From: Fidelibacterota bacterium
Lineage (GTDB): Bacteria > Fidelibacterota > UBA8477
Direction: 5' to 3'
NCBI GenBank assembly: GCA_021734045.1
Contig: JAIPJR010000022.1
Coordinates: 1-35,664, forward strand
Length of the DNA: 35,664 bases
Position numbers and translations under genes: made by a program
Shown here: piece after piece, positions 27,768 to 35,316 of the stretch
Layout: each line of letters begins with the position of its first letter
Numbering within the stretch: position 1 is the stretch's first letter
Notes under the pieces: model-generated
The model's input: the letters and a program-made list of their open reading frames with translations, nothing else
Told to the model about the DNA's origin: nothing
Database searches by the model: none

Positions 27768-28838
27768 ATGGAGACACCGCGGGCGATTGTACACTTCGAT
27801 TTAGACGCGTTTTACTGCTCGGTAGAATTGCTGCGACATCCGGAATTAAAGGAAAAACCTCTGGTGGTGGGTGGGCGTGCGGAACAGCGCGGCGTGGTGG
27901 CGGCAGCTTCTTACAAAGCCCGTGAATACGGCATTCATTCGGCCATGTCCATGTATCGCGCCCAGCAATTGTGCAGGGAATTGGTCATTTTACCTATGCA
28001 GCGGAACCACTACCAAATGTACTCCCGGATTATCATGGGCATTTTACAATCTGCCGCACCCAAAATCGAACCGGTGAGTATTGATGAGGCTTATCTGGAT
28101 TTTACACCGACTGTGCATGAATGGCATGATGTGCTGGAGCGTGTGAAGGACATTCAGTTGCGAATCCGGCGGGATCTGGGGCTGCCCAATTCGGTGGGCA
28201 TTGCGACCAATAAAATGGTGGCCAAGATTGCATCCGATTTTAACAAGCCCAATGGGTTTACGGTGGTGGAGCCGGGTCGTGAAACGGAATTTCTGGCGCC
28301 ACTGGCAGTCAGTAAAATACCAGGCATTGGTCCCAAAATGACGCAGCGTCTGCAGACCCTTGGCATTGAGCGGGTGAAGGATTTGGCGCAAGTTCCGGTA
28401 GAAGACTTGACGCAGCAATTCGGGAAATGGGGCCGTGGCATGGCCGAATGGGCCAGGGGCATTGACAACCGGCCGGTTGAGAGTGTGCGGGAAGCCAAAT
28501 CAATGAGTCAGGAGCGTACCTTCAGCCGGGACGTTCACGATCCGGAAGAACTGGATGCCTGGTTAGACCGCATGAGTACAGAACTTGGGACACAACTGCG
28601 TAAAGAGGGATTAATGGCATTCACAATTCAGATCAAAATCCGTTACCCGGACTTCACCACGTTCACACGGCAAATGACGTTGGGATCGGCAACTGCCGAA
28701 CCGGCCATGATTCGCCATTCCGCCCGGATTCTGCTGGGTCGGATTTGGGAGCCTGGTACACCGGTGCGCTTACTGGGTGTGGGTTGTCGCAATTTTACCA
28801 ACGGCGTAGGTCAGCTTAATCTGCCCGGACTGCAGTAG
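27768..28838 (+). CDS. dinB: DNA polymerase IV (Y family)
   Basis: The product has 356 residues from ATG 27768 (METPRAIVHFDLDAFY); a TTG 15 bases upstream is a less likely start. It is a full-length Y-family translesion polymerase: DLDAFYCSVE and SIDEAYLDF supply the catalytic acidic residues, YKAREYGIHSAM belongs to the fingers, GIATNKMVAKIASDFNKP to the palm, and PGIGPKM to the thumb HhH. The little-finger domain ends with QLNLPGL, which resembles a beta-clamp binding motif (QLxLx). No convincing LexA box was seen upstream, so SOS control is not shown. It is divergent from the coiled-coil gene. Confidence 0.95.
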   Translation: METPRAIVHFDLDAFYCSVELLRHPELKEKPLVVGGRAEQRGVVAAASYKAREYGIHSAMSMYRAQQLCRELVILPMQRNHYQMYSRIIMGILQSAAPKIEPVSIDEAYLDFTPTVHEWHDVLERVKDIQLRIRRDLGLPNSVGIATNKMVAKIASDFNKPNGFTVVEPGRETEFLAPLAVSKIPGIGPKMTQRLQTLGIERVKDLAQVPVEDLTQQFGKWGRGMAEWARGIDNRPVESVREAKSMSQERTFSRDVHDPEELDAWLDRMSTELGTQLRKEGLMAFTIQIKIRYPDFTTFTRQMTLGSATAEPAMIRHSARILLGRIWEPGTPVRLLGVGCRNFTNGVGQLNLPGLQ

Positions 28839-28869
28839 TTGTTTGCAGGGCTAATTTCAGCACGGGATT

Positions 28870-28903
28870 AAAAAAAACGGCAGCCTGGAAAAGACTGCCG
28901 TTT
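28870..28903 (-). terminator. Rho-independent terminator
   Basis: AAACGGCAG (28875-28883) and CTGCCGTTT (28895-28903) form a perfect 9-bp stem with an 11-base loop. Read on the minus strand the stem ends in a run of eight T residues (28870-28877), so it terminates the TPR regulator gene. It lies between convergent genes and may also act, more weakly, on dinB. Confidence 0.85.
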
Positions 28904-28942
28904 GATGATTAACGTGTGATATCAACCAGGATTTTATATGAA

Positions 28943-30496
28943 TTAATCCCGCTTGAATGTCTCATACTTGTTACTCTCATCGGTCACCGCTTTGGTTTTG
29001 GCGATAACCATGGGGTAACTCAGATCCAGAATTTCCGATAATCTGGTTTTGCGGTAGCCATAGGCGGCATAGAGATATTGCATAAGGTCTCTTTCAAACT
29101 GCTTATTTACCTCTTTCCAGGTTTTATCTGCCTCGAATTGCAGATATTGCTGGAGACCTTCCTGGTAGTGCTCCGGGTTGAACACAAAATCCTTCTGCCG
29201 TTTTGTCGGGAAGCGAAAACCACGCTTGGAAAGACGATCTCTTAATGAATAAAAGGTCGTGGTGGGCATATCCAGGTGGGCAATCAACTTCTCGCCGCGT
29301 CCGGTATACCGGAAGTGGAAGAGGACCAGGTTGTAGTGAAAGATATCCACGATTTTGCGCCAGGTTTTGCCAAGGGCGAATTCGAAATGAGACTCGTGCG
29401 GCAGATAGGTGGCTGTTGGCTGTGTCGAGGGTCGTTCCCGCAGATAGGCAACGAGTGTTTCCATGAGTTTCAGGCGATTTCCCGTGAGGGGCAGACCGTG
29501 AGCGGCGTACAGGCTGAGTTCTTTGAAACCCAGATCGTAGTAGTAGCCCGCTTTTTCGGGTTCACCCAGGTAATCCTTATGCACATCACCGAGAAAATGA
29601 TATTCGGGTGCCAGCCTGCTGACCACCTGGTTTTTCCGGGAAATTTCCAATGCCTGCTCCACATACTCGGCGGCAGCGGGATATTGTTCGCTGTTGAAAA
29701 ACAGAAGGGCCAGATTTTCGAGTGCCAGCGCTTTCATGTGGTGGCTGGGGGTGGTGTTGGAGACTTTTTCCAAGATGTCACGCGCCTGATCCGCATGTTT
29801 CTGCAACAGCGCTGAGTAGCCCTGGGTATTTTGAATTTGCCAGGTTAAAAAGGCATATCCGTGTTCTTTCGCCTGAGTTAAAGCGCGATTATAGTACGCG
29901 GCGGAGACTTTATACTTTTCTGCAATATCTGCCAGTGTCCCCAGACGATGGAGTGCCAGCGTCGCGTAAGCGGTCATGCCCATTTCAGACAAATCAACCA
30001 CCTTCTGCTCCAGCTTGGCGTAGGCAGCTTTCCGGTTTGGTTTAATGGTATAAGCAAAGCGTTCAATCTCGGCCATTGCCTTCAGCGGACCGGGGTTGGC
30101 TAGTTTATAAGCGTGCTGGAAATAGGCGTGGGCTGCCTCATGGTGTTCTAACCGGTTTTCAAAAACACCCTTTTCAAAAAGCACAAATCCCAGCACATTC
30201 GCCTTGGCTTCGGAGGGTAAACGGTAAAAGCGTGATTCCGCCTGGTAAATGGCTTCCTGCAACAATGCATGGGCGGCCAGAAAATTACCTTCCGCAGAAT
30301 AAAAGTCGGCCTTCAGCGCTTGCAATACCGGTCGTGTCATGTGAGTGACACCCTCAGTCCGTTCCGGATTCCCCAATGTTTTTGCTGTGATGTTAAAATC
30401 CCACAGACCCAATTGCTCGAGATACTCGGCATAAAAGGTCGTGTGCATATCCACCACCGCTTTATCCGGATGTAATAATGTTACTGCATCTTCCAT
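28943..30496 (-). CDS. TPR-repeat regulator with two C-terminal Fis-like HTH segments
   Basis: This 517-residue soluble protein has no signal peptide or membrane segment. About residues 50-345 are helical TPR-like repeats (for example AYFQHAYKLANPGP, SAAYYNRALTQAKEHGYAF, AAEYVEQALEISRKN). Two C-terminal segments resemble the Fis/NtrC-type helix-turn-helix: about 375-425 (FHYNLVLFHFRYTGRGEKLI, then MPTTTFYSLRDRL) and about 453-510 (FERDLMQYLYAAYGYRKTRL, then SEILDLSYPMVI). In Fis-type domains the second helix pair reads like TRAAEILGISRxTLYxKL. I infer a DNA-binding regulator with TPR signal or partner sensing; it has no AAA+ or receiver domain. A 7-bp dyad (30519-30542) sits just upstream and an intrinsic terminator just downstream, so the gene is monocistronic. 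The target may include the neighbouring iorAB genes. Confidence 0.7.
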   Translation of the reverse strand: MEDAVTLLHPDKAVVDMHTTFYAEYLEQLGLWDFNITAKTLGNPERTEGVTHMTRPVLQALKADFYSAEGNFLAAHALLQEAIYQAESRFYRLPSEAKANVLGFVLFEKGVFENRLEHHEAAHAYFQHAYKLANPGPLKAMAEIERFAYTIKPNRKAAYAKLEQKVVDLSEMGMTAYATLALHRLGTLADIAEKYKVSAAYYNRALTQAKEHGYAFLTWQIQNTQGYSALLQKHADQARDILEKVSNTTPSHHMKALALENLALLFFNSEQYPAAAEYVEQALEISRKNQVVSRLAPEYHFLGDVHKDYLGEPEKAGYYYDLGFKELSLYAAHGLPLTGNRLKLMETLVAYLRERPSTQPTATYLPHESHFEFALGKTWRKIVDIFHYNLVLFHFRYTGRGEKLIAHLDMPTTTFYSLRDRLSKRGFRFPTKRQKDFVFNPEHYQEGLQQYLQFEADKTWKEVNKQFERDLMQYLYAAYGYRKTRLSEILDLSYPMVIAKTKAVTDESNKYETFKRD

Positions 30497-30813
30497 GAGA
30501 TTTTTCTCTTTCCCTTTGTGTTGTTAAAAAATTCCAACAACAGTTTTTGTTTCACCGCGACCATCCCCATCCGATTGTCACAAATTGGAAACGGTTTAAT
30601 TTAATAGTAATTCAAGACTTTGCTAATGGAAGTATGGATAGAGTATCAATCGTTTCGCTATTTGATGCGGTTAGACAGCCGCGGCGGATGAAAATCATTT
30701 ATTCCCGCTGTTAATTCCGAAATATCCACGCTTTTAGGGCGTAGATGAAGGTTTACTTCCGTTAAGAAACCGAGAAAGTTCCTGTTCAGTTATTTGTTGT
30801 CATCCCCCGTGGG
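30497..30813. other. Intergenic region upstream of the TPR regulator, AT-rich
   Basis: These 317 bases lie between two minus-strand genes and should hold the regulator promoter. They contain the TGTTGTT dyad described separately and an AT-rich stretch at about 30596-30625, but no confident -35/-10 pair. No reading frame looks coding and no RNA gene was recognised. No clear terminator for iorB was found. Confidence 0.4.
30519..30542. promoter_or_regulatory. Operator-like dyad upstream of the TPR regulator
   Basis: TGTTGTT (30519-30525) and AACAACA (30536-30542) are perfect inverted 7-mers separated by ten AT-rich bases. They lie 22-45 bases upstream of the start codon of the minus-strand regulator, where a repressor or autoregulator would act. 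A leader hairpin is an alternative. Confidence 0.45.
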
Positions 30814-32910
30814 CTATGCCAGGGGCTGCGGAATGGGCAGGCGGTAGATGCGGTTCCCGGTTAAGCGGGCGATGGCATTCACCAAAGCCGGTGGTGTAGG
30901 GGGAACCGGTGGCTCGCCAATTCCGGTCGGTTTTTCCGTGCTTTTTACGATATGGGTATGAATAACCGGGGAGTCTGCCATGGTTAAGAGCCGGTAGTTG
31001 TGGAAATTTGACTGCTGCACCCGGCCATTTTTCAGGGAAATTTCCCCATATAGTGCTGCGGTAAGTGCCAGGGTAACGCCGCCCTCCACTTGGGCGGCCA
31101 CACCATCAGGATTGATAACCGTACCACAATCCACTGCACAGTCCATCCGGTGGATTTTCAGATTACTTTGGGCATCCAGACTAACCTCGGCCACCACCGC
31201 CGCCCAGCTGTAGTAGGAAAAGTGCACCGCTACGCCCTGTGCGTGACCCGTGGGTAACGATTTTCCCCAGCCGGCTTTTTCTGCCACCAGGTCGACTACC
31301 CCTAAATGCCGGGGATGGTGTTTCAAGAGTTTTCGACGGTATTCCACCGGATCCATCCCGGCCTCTTCTGCCAGTTCATCAATCCAGCATTCATTCACAA
31401 AAGCGGTCTGGGTGTGGGCCACCGATCGCCAGGCACCCACGGGGACAGGAATTTCCGCCGCCGCGTAATCAATACGCTGGTTCGGAATGTCATAAGCCAG
31501 TTCCGCTGCCCCGCCGGTGTAGAGGCCGTGCCAGGGAACCGGACCAGAAACCCGGTGCGTCCAAACGGTTGGGAAGCCGTCTTTCCCCAAAGCCCCTTCT
31601 ACCCGATGAACCGAAGCGGGCCGGTAAAAGCCATTCTGGATATCTTCGTCACGGGTGCGAATCACCTTCACCGGTGCATCCACCTGTTGCGCCACTGCCA
31701 CCGCATCAGCAACGAAGTCAGCCTGAAGCCGACGTCCAAACCCGCCGCCCATCCGGTCGGTGTAGACATGAATTTGGGCATCGTCAAAACCGGTAATTTC
31801 CTGCGTTACCCGGAAGGCGGCTCCGGGATTTTGTGTGGGCGCCCAGACTTCACACACATCATTGTGGATGAAAGCCGTACAATTCATGGGTTCCATCGGT
31901 GCATGATCCAGATAGGGCAATTCGAAGGTGGCCTGGAATACTTGATTCGCCTTGCGTCGTGCGGTGTCAGGATTGCCATCCTGACGCAGCGTCTCTTTTG
32001 GTGAGTCGAGATTTTTGTGCAATTCAGCGGAAATCGCCTTTGAATCCAGCTTGGCATTGTCACCCAAATCCCAGTCGATTTTCAGCTGGCGGCGTCCCTG
32101 AATAGCACTCCAGGTATCCCGGGCCACCACGGCAATACTGGTCGGGATTTCAAAAACCTTTTCCACACCTTCTAATTGACGTGCTTGGGAAGCATCGTAA
32201 CTCGCCACCTTGCCGCCTAACACGGGCGAGCGGCTAATCACAACGGTGCGCATGTTGGATTCCTGCCGGTCCCAGCCAAAATCCAGACTGCCATCCACCT
32301 TGAAGGCCGTGTCGATGCTTTTCAGCGAACGGCCGATAATCTTGAAATCCTTCGGATCCTTCAGGGGCGCGTTTTCAGGAACTGGTACATCAGTCGTCGC
32401 GGGGACCAATTCACCGTAGGAGAGCTTTTTCCCCGTAGGCGAATGAATGATCTGATTGTTTTCCGCGCGACATTCCGTCCGCGGCACACCCCAGGTGTGG
32501 GCTGCAGCGGTAATGAGCATTTCCCGGGCTGTGGCTCCGGCTTTCCGCAGGGCATCATAGTTGGTTCGAACACTTTTTGAGCCACCGGTGGTCTGATTGC
32601 CATAGGCTTCATTCAAATGTCCCTGGGTCACCTTGACTTTGGACCAGTCGGCTTCCAGCTCATCAGCCAGAATCATGGGTAGCGCTGTCCAGACCTTCTG
32701 ACCCATTTCACTGCGGGGCATGTAAACGGTGATGGTGTCATCGCTGGTGATTTTTACCCAGGCATTGGGCTCGAAAACAGCGTCTTCCAGATTAGTCTCA
32801 CCATTTTTCGCACACGCCCAGGGCGCGGCAAATCCCAAAATCAGCGCGGAGCTGCCCATGCCGGTGAGTTTGATAAATTGACGGCGGGTAACAGAGGTAA
32901 AGGCAGCCAT
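30814..32910 (-). CDS. Molybdopterin-binding subunit of an IorB-type xanthine dehydrogenase-family oxidoreductase
   Basis: Start ATG 32910 is fixed by AAGGAG at 32918-32923 and by the Tat signal that follows (TRRQFIKLTGMGSSALILGF); longer in-frame starts would run into the upstream gene. The 698-residue product belongs to the xanthine oxidase family, isoquinoline 1-oxidoreductase beta / aldehyde dehydrogenase type, which hydroxylates N-heterocycles or oxidises aldehydes in the periplasm using Mo-cytosine-dinucleotide cofactor. GGGFGRR is a cofactor-binding element, and GIGEPPVPP near the C-terminus carries the conserved catalytic Glu. It is paired with the [2Fe-2S] subunit one base upstream. 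There is no FAD subunit, as usual for this group, so a cytochrome acceptor is likely. The substrate is unknown, and no XdhC-type maturation gene lies in the window. Confidence 0.88.
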   Translation of the reverse strand: MAAFTSVTRRQFIKLTGMGSSALILGFAAPWACAKNGETNLEDAVFEPNAWVKITSDDTITVYMPRSEMGQKVWTALPMILADELEADWSKVKVTQGHLNEAYGNQTTGGSKSVRTNYDALRKAGATAREMLITAAAHTWGVPRTECRAENNQIIHSPTGKKLSYGELVPATTDVPVPENAPLKDPKDFKIIGRSLKSIDTAFKVDGSLDFGWDRQESNMRTVVISRSPVLGGKVASYDASQARQLEGVEKVFEIPTSIAVVARDTWSAIQGRRQLKIDWDLGDNAKLDSKAISAELHKNLDSPKETLRQDGNPDTARRKANQVFQATFELPYLDHAPMEPMNCTAFIHNDVCEVWAPTQNPGAAFRVTQEITGFDDAQIHVYTDRMGGGFGRRLQADFVADAVAVAQQVDAPVKVIRTRDEDIQNGFYRPASVHRVEGALGKDGFPTVWTHRVSGPVPWHGLYTGGAAELAYDIPNQRIDYAAAEIPVPVGAWRSVAHTQTAFVNECWIDELAEEAGMDPVEYRRKLLKHHPRHLGVVDLVAEKAGWGKSLPTGHAQGVAVHFSYYSWAAVVAEVSLDAQSNLKIHRMDCAVDCGTVINPDGVAAQVEGGVTLALTAALYGEISLKNGRVQQSNFHNYRLLTMADSPVIHTHIVKSTEKPTGIGEPPVPPTPPALVNAIARLTGNRIYRLPIPQPLA

Positions 32911-32911
32911 T

Positions 32912-33370
32912 TTATAACTCCTTTGCGGCTTTATGGATGGCATTTCGGATTCGCTGGTAGGTGCCACATCGGCATAACGCGCCATCCATCGCGGTATCAA
33001 TCTCTTCATCGGTGGGATTGGGATGTTCCGCCAATAATTCAGCTGCCGTCATGATCTGTCCCGGTTGACAATAGCCGCACTGGGGTACATCATCATCAAT
33101 CCAGGCTTTCTGCAGGGGATGCAGACCCTCTTTTCCCAAGCCTTCAATGGTAGTCACCGCTTTCCCGGCTACAGCAGAAACGGGCGTAATGCAGGAGCGG
33201 GTAGCTTTTCCGTCCAGATGCACCGTACAGCATCCGCAAATGCCCATGCCACAACTGTATTTGGTTCCGGTGAGTTGCAGATGGTCGCGAAGTACCCATA
33301 ATAGAGGTGTGTCAGGATCCACCCGCACCGATGTGCTTTTGCCATTCACTTTGAATTTTATCTGAGCCAT
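32912..33370 (-). CDS. [2Fe-2S] subunit of IorA-type oxidoreductase
   Basis: This 152-residue protein has the two-cluster architecture of xanthine dehydrogenase small subunits. A plant-ferredoxin-type cluster is bound by CGMGICGCC plus a later Cys (RSC), and an alpha-helical cluster by CGYCQPG and CRCGTY. It passes electrons from the molybdenum subunit encoded just downstream. It has no signal peptide and would be carried across the membrane with the Tat-signal partner after assembly. The stop TAA is one base from the next ATG, and its last codons (Lys-Glu) double as the ribosome binding site of that gene. A GGGGGT sequence precedes its own ATG. Confidence 0.93.
   Translation of the reverse strand: MAQIKFKVNGKSTSVRVDPDTPLLWVLRDHLQLTGTKYSCGMGICGCCTVHLDGKATRSCITPVSAVAGKAVTTIEGLGKEGLHPLQKAWIDDDVPQCGYCQPGQIMTAAELLAEHPNPTDEEIDTAMDGALCRCGTYQRIRNAIHKAAKEL
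32918..32923 (-). promoter_or_regulatory. Ribosome binding site of the Mo subunit, inside the small-subunit gene
   Basis: AAGGAG on the minus strand is formed by the penultimate Lys-Glu codons of the [2Fe-2S] subunit, seven bases before ATG 32910. It fixes the start of the large subunit and implies translational coupling of the two subunits. Confidence 0.8.
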
Positions 33371-33404
33371 GCTACCCCCGGTATATGATGATTGGTTGCC
33401 GGCT

Positions 33405-33429
33405 GATTACGGTCATCGTGACCATAATC
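33405..33429. promoter_or_regulatory. 25-bp operator-like inverted repeat upstream of the oxidoreductase genes
   Basis: GATTACGGTCA (33405-33415) and TGACCATAATC (33419-33429) are inverted 11-mers with one mismatch around a TCG centre. The dyad lies 35-59 bases upstream of the [2Fe-2S] subunit start, in the position of a transcription-factor site for iorAB. The bound factor is unknown. Confidence 0.55.
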
Positions 33430-33693
33430 GGAGCAATGTTATTGAAAAAATATGTCCAAGTTTAGCCGTAAAATGGCCGAACGCCAAGCGGATTAGAAAT
33501 TGAACATATCTTCTGTCCTGTAAACCATGAACACCGCGATTTTGAATCAAAGTGTGCAGCGCGGCGATAACGATACGGGACTTGAATGACCGTTATATTG
33601 AGTAAAAATAAACCCTAATTCCCAACCTTACTGCCGGGTGTAATTGACCGATTGAGAAGGAACAATTTTTGCGAAGCTGAGGGGTGGAAAAAT

Positions 33694-33700
33694 GGAGGAG
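33694..33700 (+). promoter_or_regulatory. Ribosome binding site deciding the start of the DUF6544-like gene
   Basis: GGAGGAG lies nine bases before ATG 33710. It overlaps the codons that would follow the alternative ATG at 33692, which argues that 33710 is the real start. Confidence 0.7.
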
Positions 33701-33709
33701 AAAGACCGT

Positions 33710-34474
33710 ATGCGAAAAATAATCCGATTCCTTACTCTGCTGGTGCTTACAGTGAGCTTACTGGCTCAAAATGAGACACCGGTTATCACCGAAGTTGATA
33801 TGGAACCCTTGCCGGCCCCGGTGAAGCGCTATTTACGCTACACCAAAACCGTGGGGAAGCCCTTTGTAAAACGAGTGGAATTGACCCAATCAGGTCAGAT
33901 GAAATTAAAACGAAACGCAGACTGGATTCCGCTAAAAGCGAAACAATGGTATAGCATTCCGGAGGTTGCATTTGAGTGGCGGGGCTGGGTGAAAGCAGCG
34001 CCGCTGTTCCATGTGAAAGCCACAGATTTTTACGATGATGGCGTGGGGTCATTGAAAATCCGGCTTTGGGGGTTTATTCCCATGGGAACGGCGGAAGGTC
34101 CGGAAATTTCCGAAGGGGAACTGATGCGATTCCTGAGTGAAATCATCTGGTTTCCACCTGCAATGTTGGGCGAGAATATCACTTGGGCAGCGATAAATGA
34201 TACTGCGGCGCGGGCCACAATCTCTGATGGTGAATTGGAAGTGAGCGGTGATTTTCATTTTGGTCCGGACGGCCGGTTTACCGCCTTCACGGCTCAGCGC
34301 TACGCCGACAGGGGTGACGGTGAATTCCAATTAGCAGACTGGTACGCCCCGGTGTCTGAGTATGAAGATTTCAACGACTGGTACCTGCCATCGCAAGGGT
34401 CAGCCGTCTGGTTGTTTGAAGACGGCGATTACGAATATATCCGGTTAAAGATTGAGGCGATTACTTTGGAATGA
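33710..34474 (+). CDS. Secreted protein resembling DUF6544 (DUF6920) family
   Basis: The start ATG 33710 follows GGAGGAG at 33694-33700 and gives 254 residues with a signal peptide (MRKIIRFLTLLVLTVSLLAQ). The mature part opens with LPAPVKRYLRYTKTVGKP, the pattern I associate with DUF6544-type proteins, and continues with GQMKLKRNADWIPLKAKQWY and PEVAFEWRGWV. The family has no established function; lipid-binding or periplasmic roles are guesses. The gene stands alone, divergent from the oxidoreductase pair and followed by repeat-rich non-coding DNA. It has no lipobox and no T9SS tail. Confidence 0.7.
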   Translation: MRKIIRFLTLLVLTVSLLAQNETPVITEVDMEPLPAPVKRYLRYTKTVGKPFVKRVELTQSGQMKLKRNADWIPLKAKQWYSIPEVAFEWRGWVKAAPLFHVKATDFYDDGVGSLKIRLWGFIPMGTAEGPEISEGELMRFLSEIIWFPPAMLGENITWAAINDTAARATISDGELEVSGDFHFGPDGRFTAFTAQRYADRGDGEFQLADWYAPVSEYEDFNDWYLPSQGSAVWLFEDGDYEYIRLKIEAITLE

Positions 34475-34554
34475 GAACTGTTTGGGGAAAGAAATCCCGA
34501 TTGGGTACAAACCGATCGTTCCGAATTATTTTGTCATCATCAATTTTTAAGTCT

Positions 34555-34564
34555 GGCTAAAGCC
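34555..34564. repeat. REP-like palindrome core
   Basis: GGCTAAAGCC is an inverted repeat of the same type as the GGGACT-TT-AGTCCC and GGGCT-TC-AGCCC elements found 600 bases downstream. It is followed by CGTCCC. It may be a decayed member of the same family. Confidence 0.35.
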
Positions 34565-34573
34565 CGTCCCAAT

Positions 34574-34635
34574 CGACTAAATCCCAAATCTCAGGCATCA
34601 AATTCCAAACAATTTCCAATCATCAATGACCGAAA
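34574..34635. repeat. Low-complexity CAAATCCCAA-type stretch, copy 1
   Basis: The sequence is rich in AAATCCCAAATC, AAATTCCAAAC and similar units and ends with ATCAATGACCGAAACAGG. A second copy with the same ending (ATCAATGACCGAAACGGG) occurs at about 34886-34950, so the two are imperfect direct repeats. Confidence 0.5.
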
Positions 34636-34786
34636 CAGGGTGAAGGAGGCAGGAGGATGGAAAAAATCTTTTGCCGGCAGGATCTCCGGCGACGGCAGGA
34701 TTTGATTTTTCACACCCTTCAATTCCTGAATGGGAACATCGAATGAATCAAATGCAACCAAATGGTTTTAGCTGGCAGAAAGTCAA

Positions 34787-34857
34787 AACCCCGACGGGGT
34801 TCATCATTTATCCCGAGAGATACCTGGTGCTACGGATAGAAAACACCTACGGTGTTT
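34787..34857. repeat. Paired-hairpin interspersed-type repeat
   Basis: AACCCCG-A-CGGGGTT (34787-34801) and AAACACC-TAC-GGTGTTT (34841-34857) are two perfect hairpins 39 bases apart. This paired form, with an ACCCCG/CGGGGT first arm, resembles dispersed repeats I recall from Bacteroidota-related genomes. The copy number cannot be judged from one window. Confidence 0.6.
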
Positions 34858-34885
34858 ATACGCGGGAATGGGATGCGAAAAAACA

Positions 34886-34950
34886 CAAATCCCAATCACC
34901 AAATCTCAAACAAATCCTAAATCGCAAGGATCAATGACCGAAACGGGCTC
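34886..34950. repeat. Low-complexity CAAATCCCAA-type stretch, copy 2
   Basis: Contains CCCAATCACCAAATCTCAAA and AAATCCTAAATC units and ends ATCAATGACCGAAACGGG, matching copy 1 near 34574-34635 apart from one base in the ending. Confidence 0.5.
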
Positions 34951-35037
34951 AGAGTGGATTAGCAGAATTTCGGCAGGGAGTTCAAGGTTTGGAAGGGGAT
35001 CAATTTTTGGAACCACCGGCATTCCCAACCCCTCTTT

Positions 35038-35064
35038 TTTTCTCCGCTTGGAAAGGGGAGAAAA
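35038..35064. repeat. Inverted repeat TTTTCTCC/GGAGAAAA
   Basis: TTTTCTCC (35038-35045) and GGAGAAAA (35057-35064) are perfect 8-bp arms with an 11-base loop. It could be a decayed repeat element; it has no obvious gene to terminate. Confidence 0.4.
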
Positions 35065-35119
35065 CTTGAGCGCATCGTGGCTCAGCTGGAAAGCTCGTGG
35101 CAATGGAAAAATTCCGTAG

Positions 35120-35174
35120 CTCCGGGCTTCAGCCCGGAGTGTGTATTACAGTCAATGATCGGGACTTTAGTCCC
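35120..35174. repeat. Paired REP-like elements
   Basis: CTCCGGGCT-TC-AGCCCGGAG (35120-35139) is a perfect 9-bp stem with a 2-base loop. After a 21-base spacer, GGGACT-TT-AGTCCC (35161-35174) is a second perfect stem with a 2-base loop. Tight GGGCTTCAGCCC-type palindromes in pairs are characteristic of REP/BIME elements mobilised by RAYT-type transposases, none of which is encoded in this window. Confidence 0.65.
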
Positions 35175-35250
35175 TCATCATAGATCAACAATCGGCACAA
35201 AAGTCCGTGGCGACGAAATTCCCAGGTAAAATTCGGGTGCCATCTAAAAG

Positions 35251-35284
35251 AAAGAGGCTGCCTTTGGGGACAGCCTCTTTTATT
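35251..35284. terminator. Bidirectional rho-independent terminator
   Basis: AAAGAGGCTG (35251-35260) and CAGCCTCTTT (35271-35280) form a perfect 10-bp stem with a 10-base loop. It lies 37 bases past the stop of the minus-strand T9SS cargo gene. T-rich sequence flanks it on both strands (TTTCTTTT on the minus strand). Confidence 0.8.
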
Positions 35285-35316
35285 GCTTCTTTGGGTTTTC
35301 TTGATCGGACGAAGGA

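Larger units (their letters stand above)
33371..33709. other. Divergent intergenic region between iorA-type gene and DUF6544-type gene
   Basis: About 340 bases separate two divergent starts, so both promoters should lie here. It holds the 25-bp dyad at 33405-33429 and the GGAGGAG ribosome binding site at 33694-33700. I saw no convincing promoter hexamers, RNA gene or coding frame in the middle. Confidence 0.5.
34475..35250. other. Repeat-rich non-coding region
   Basis: About 780 bases contain at least five short inverted repeats and two stretches of degenerate CAAATCCCAAA-type sequence, described separately. The open frame at 34671-34937 runs straight through two hairpins and has no recognisable protein content, so I treat it as spurious. 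No RNA gene was recognised. Confidence 0.65.

Noticed and set aside
31306-32004. 232-residue plus-strand open frame
   Set aside because: It is antisense to the molybdopterin subunit, which is supported by family motifs.
34671-34937. 88-residue open frame in the repeat region
   Set aside because: It runs through two perfect hairpin repeats and a low-complexity stretch, shows no domain or signal peptide, and is better explained as non-coding repeat sequence.
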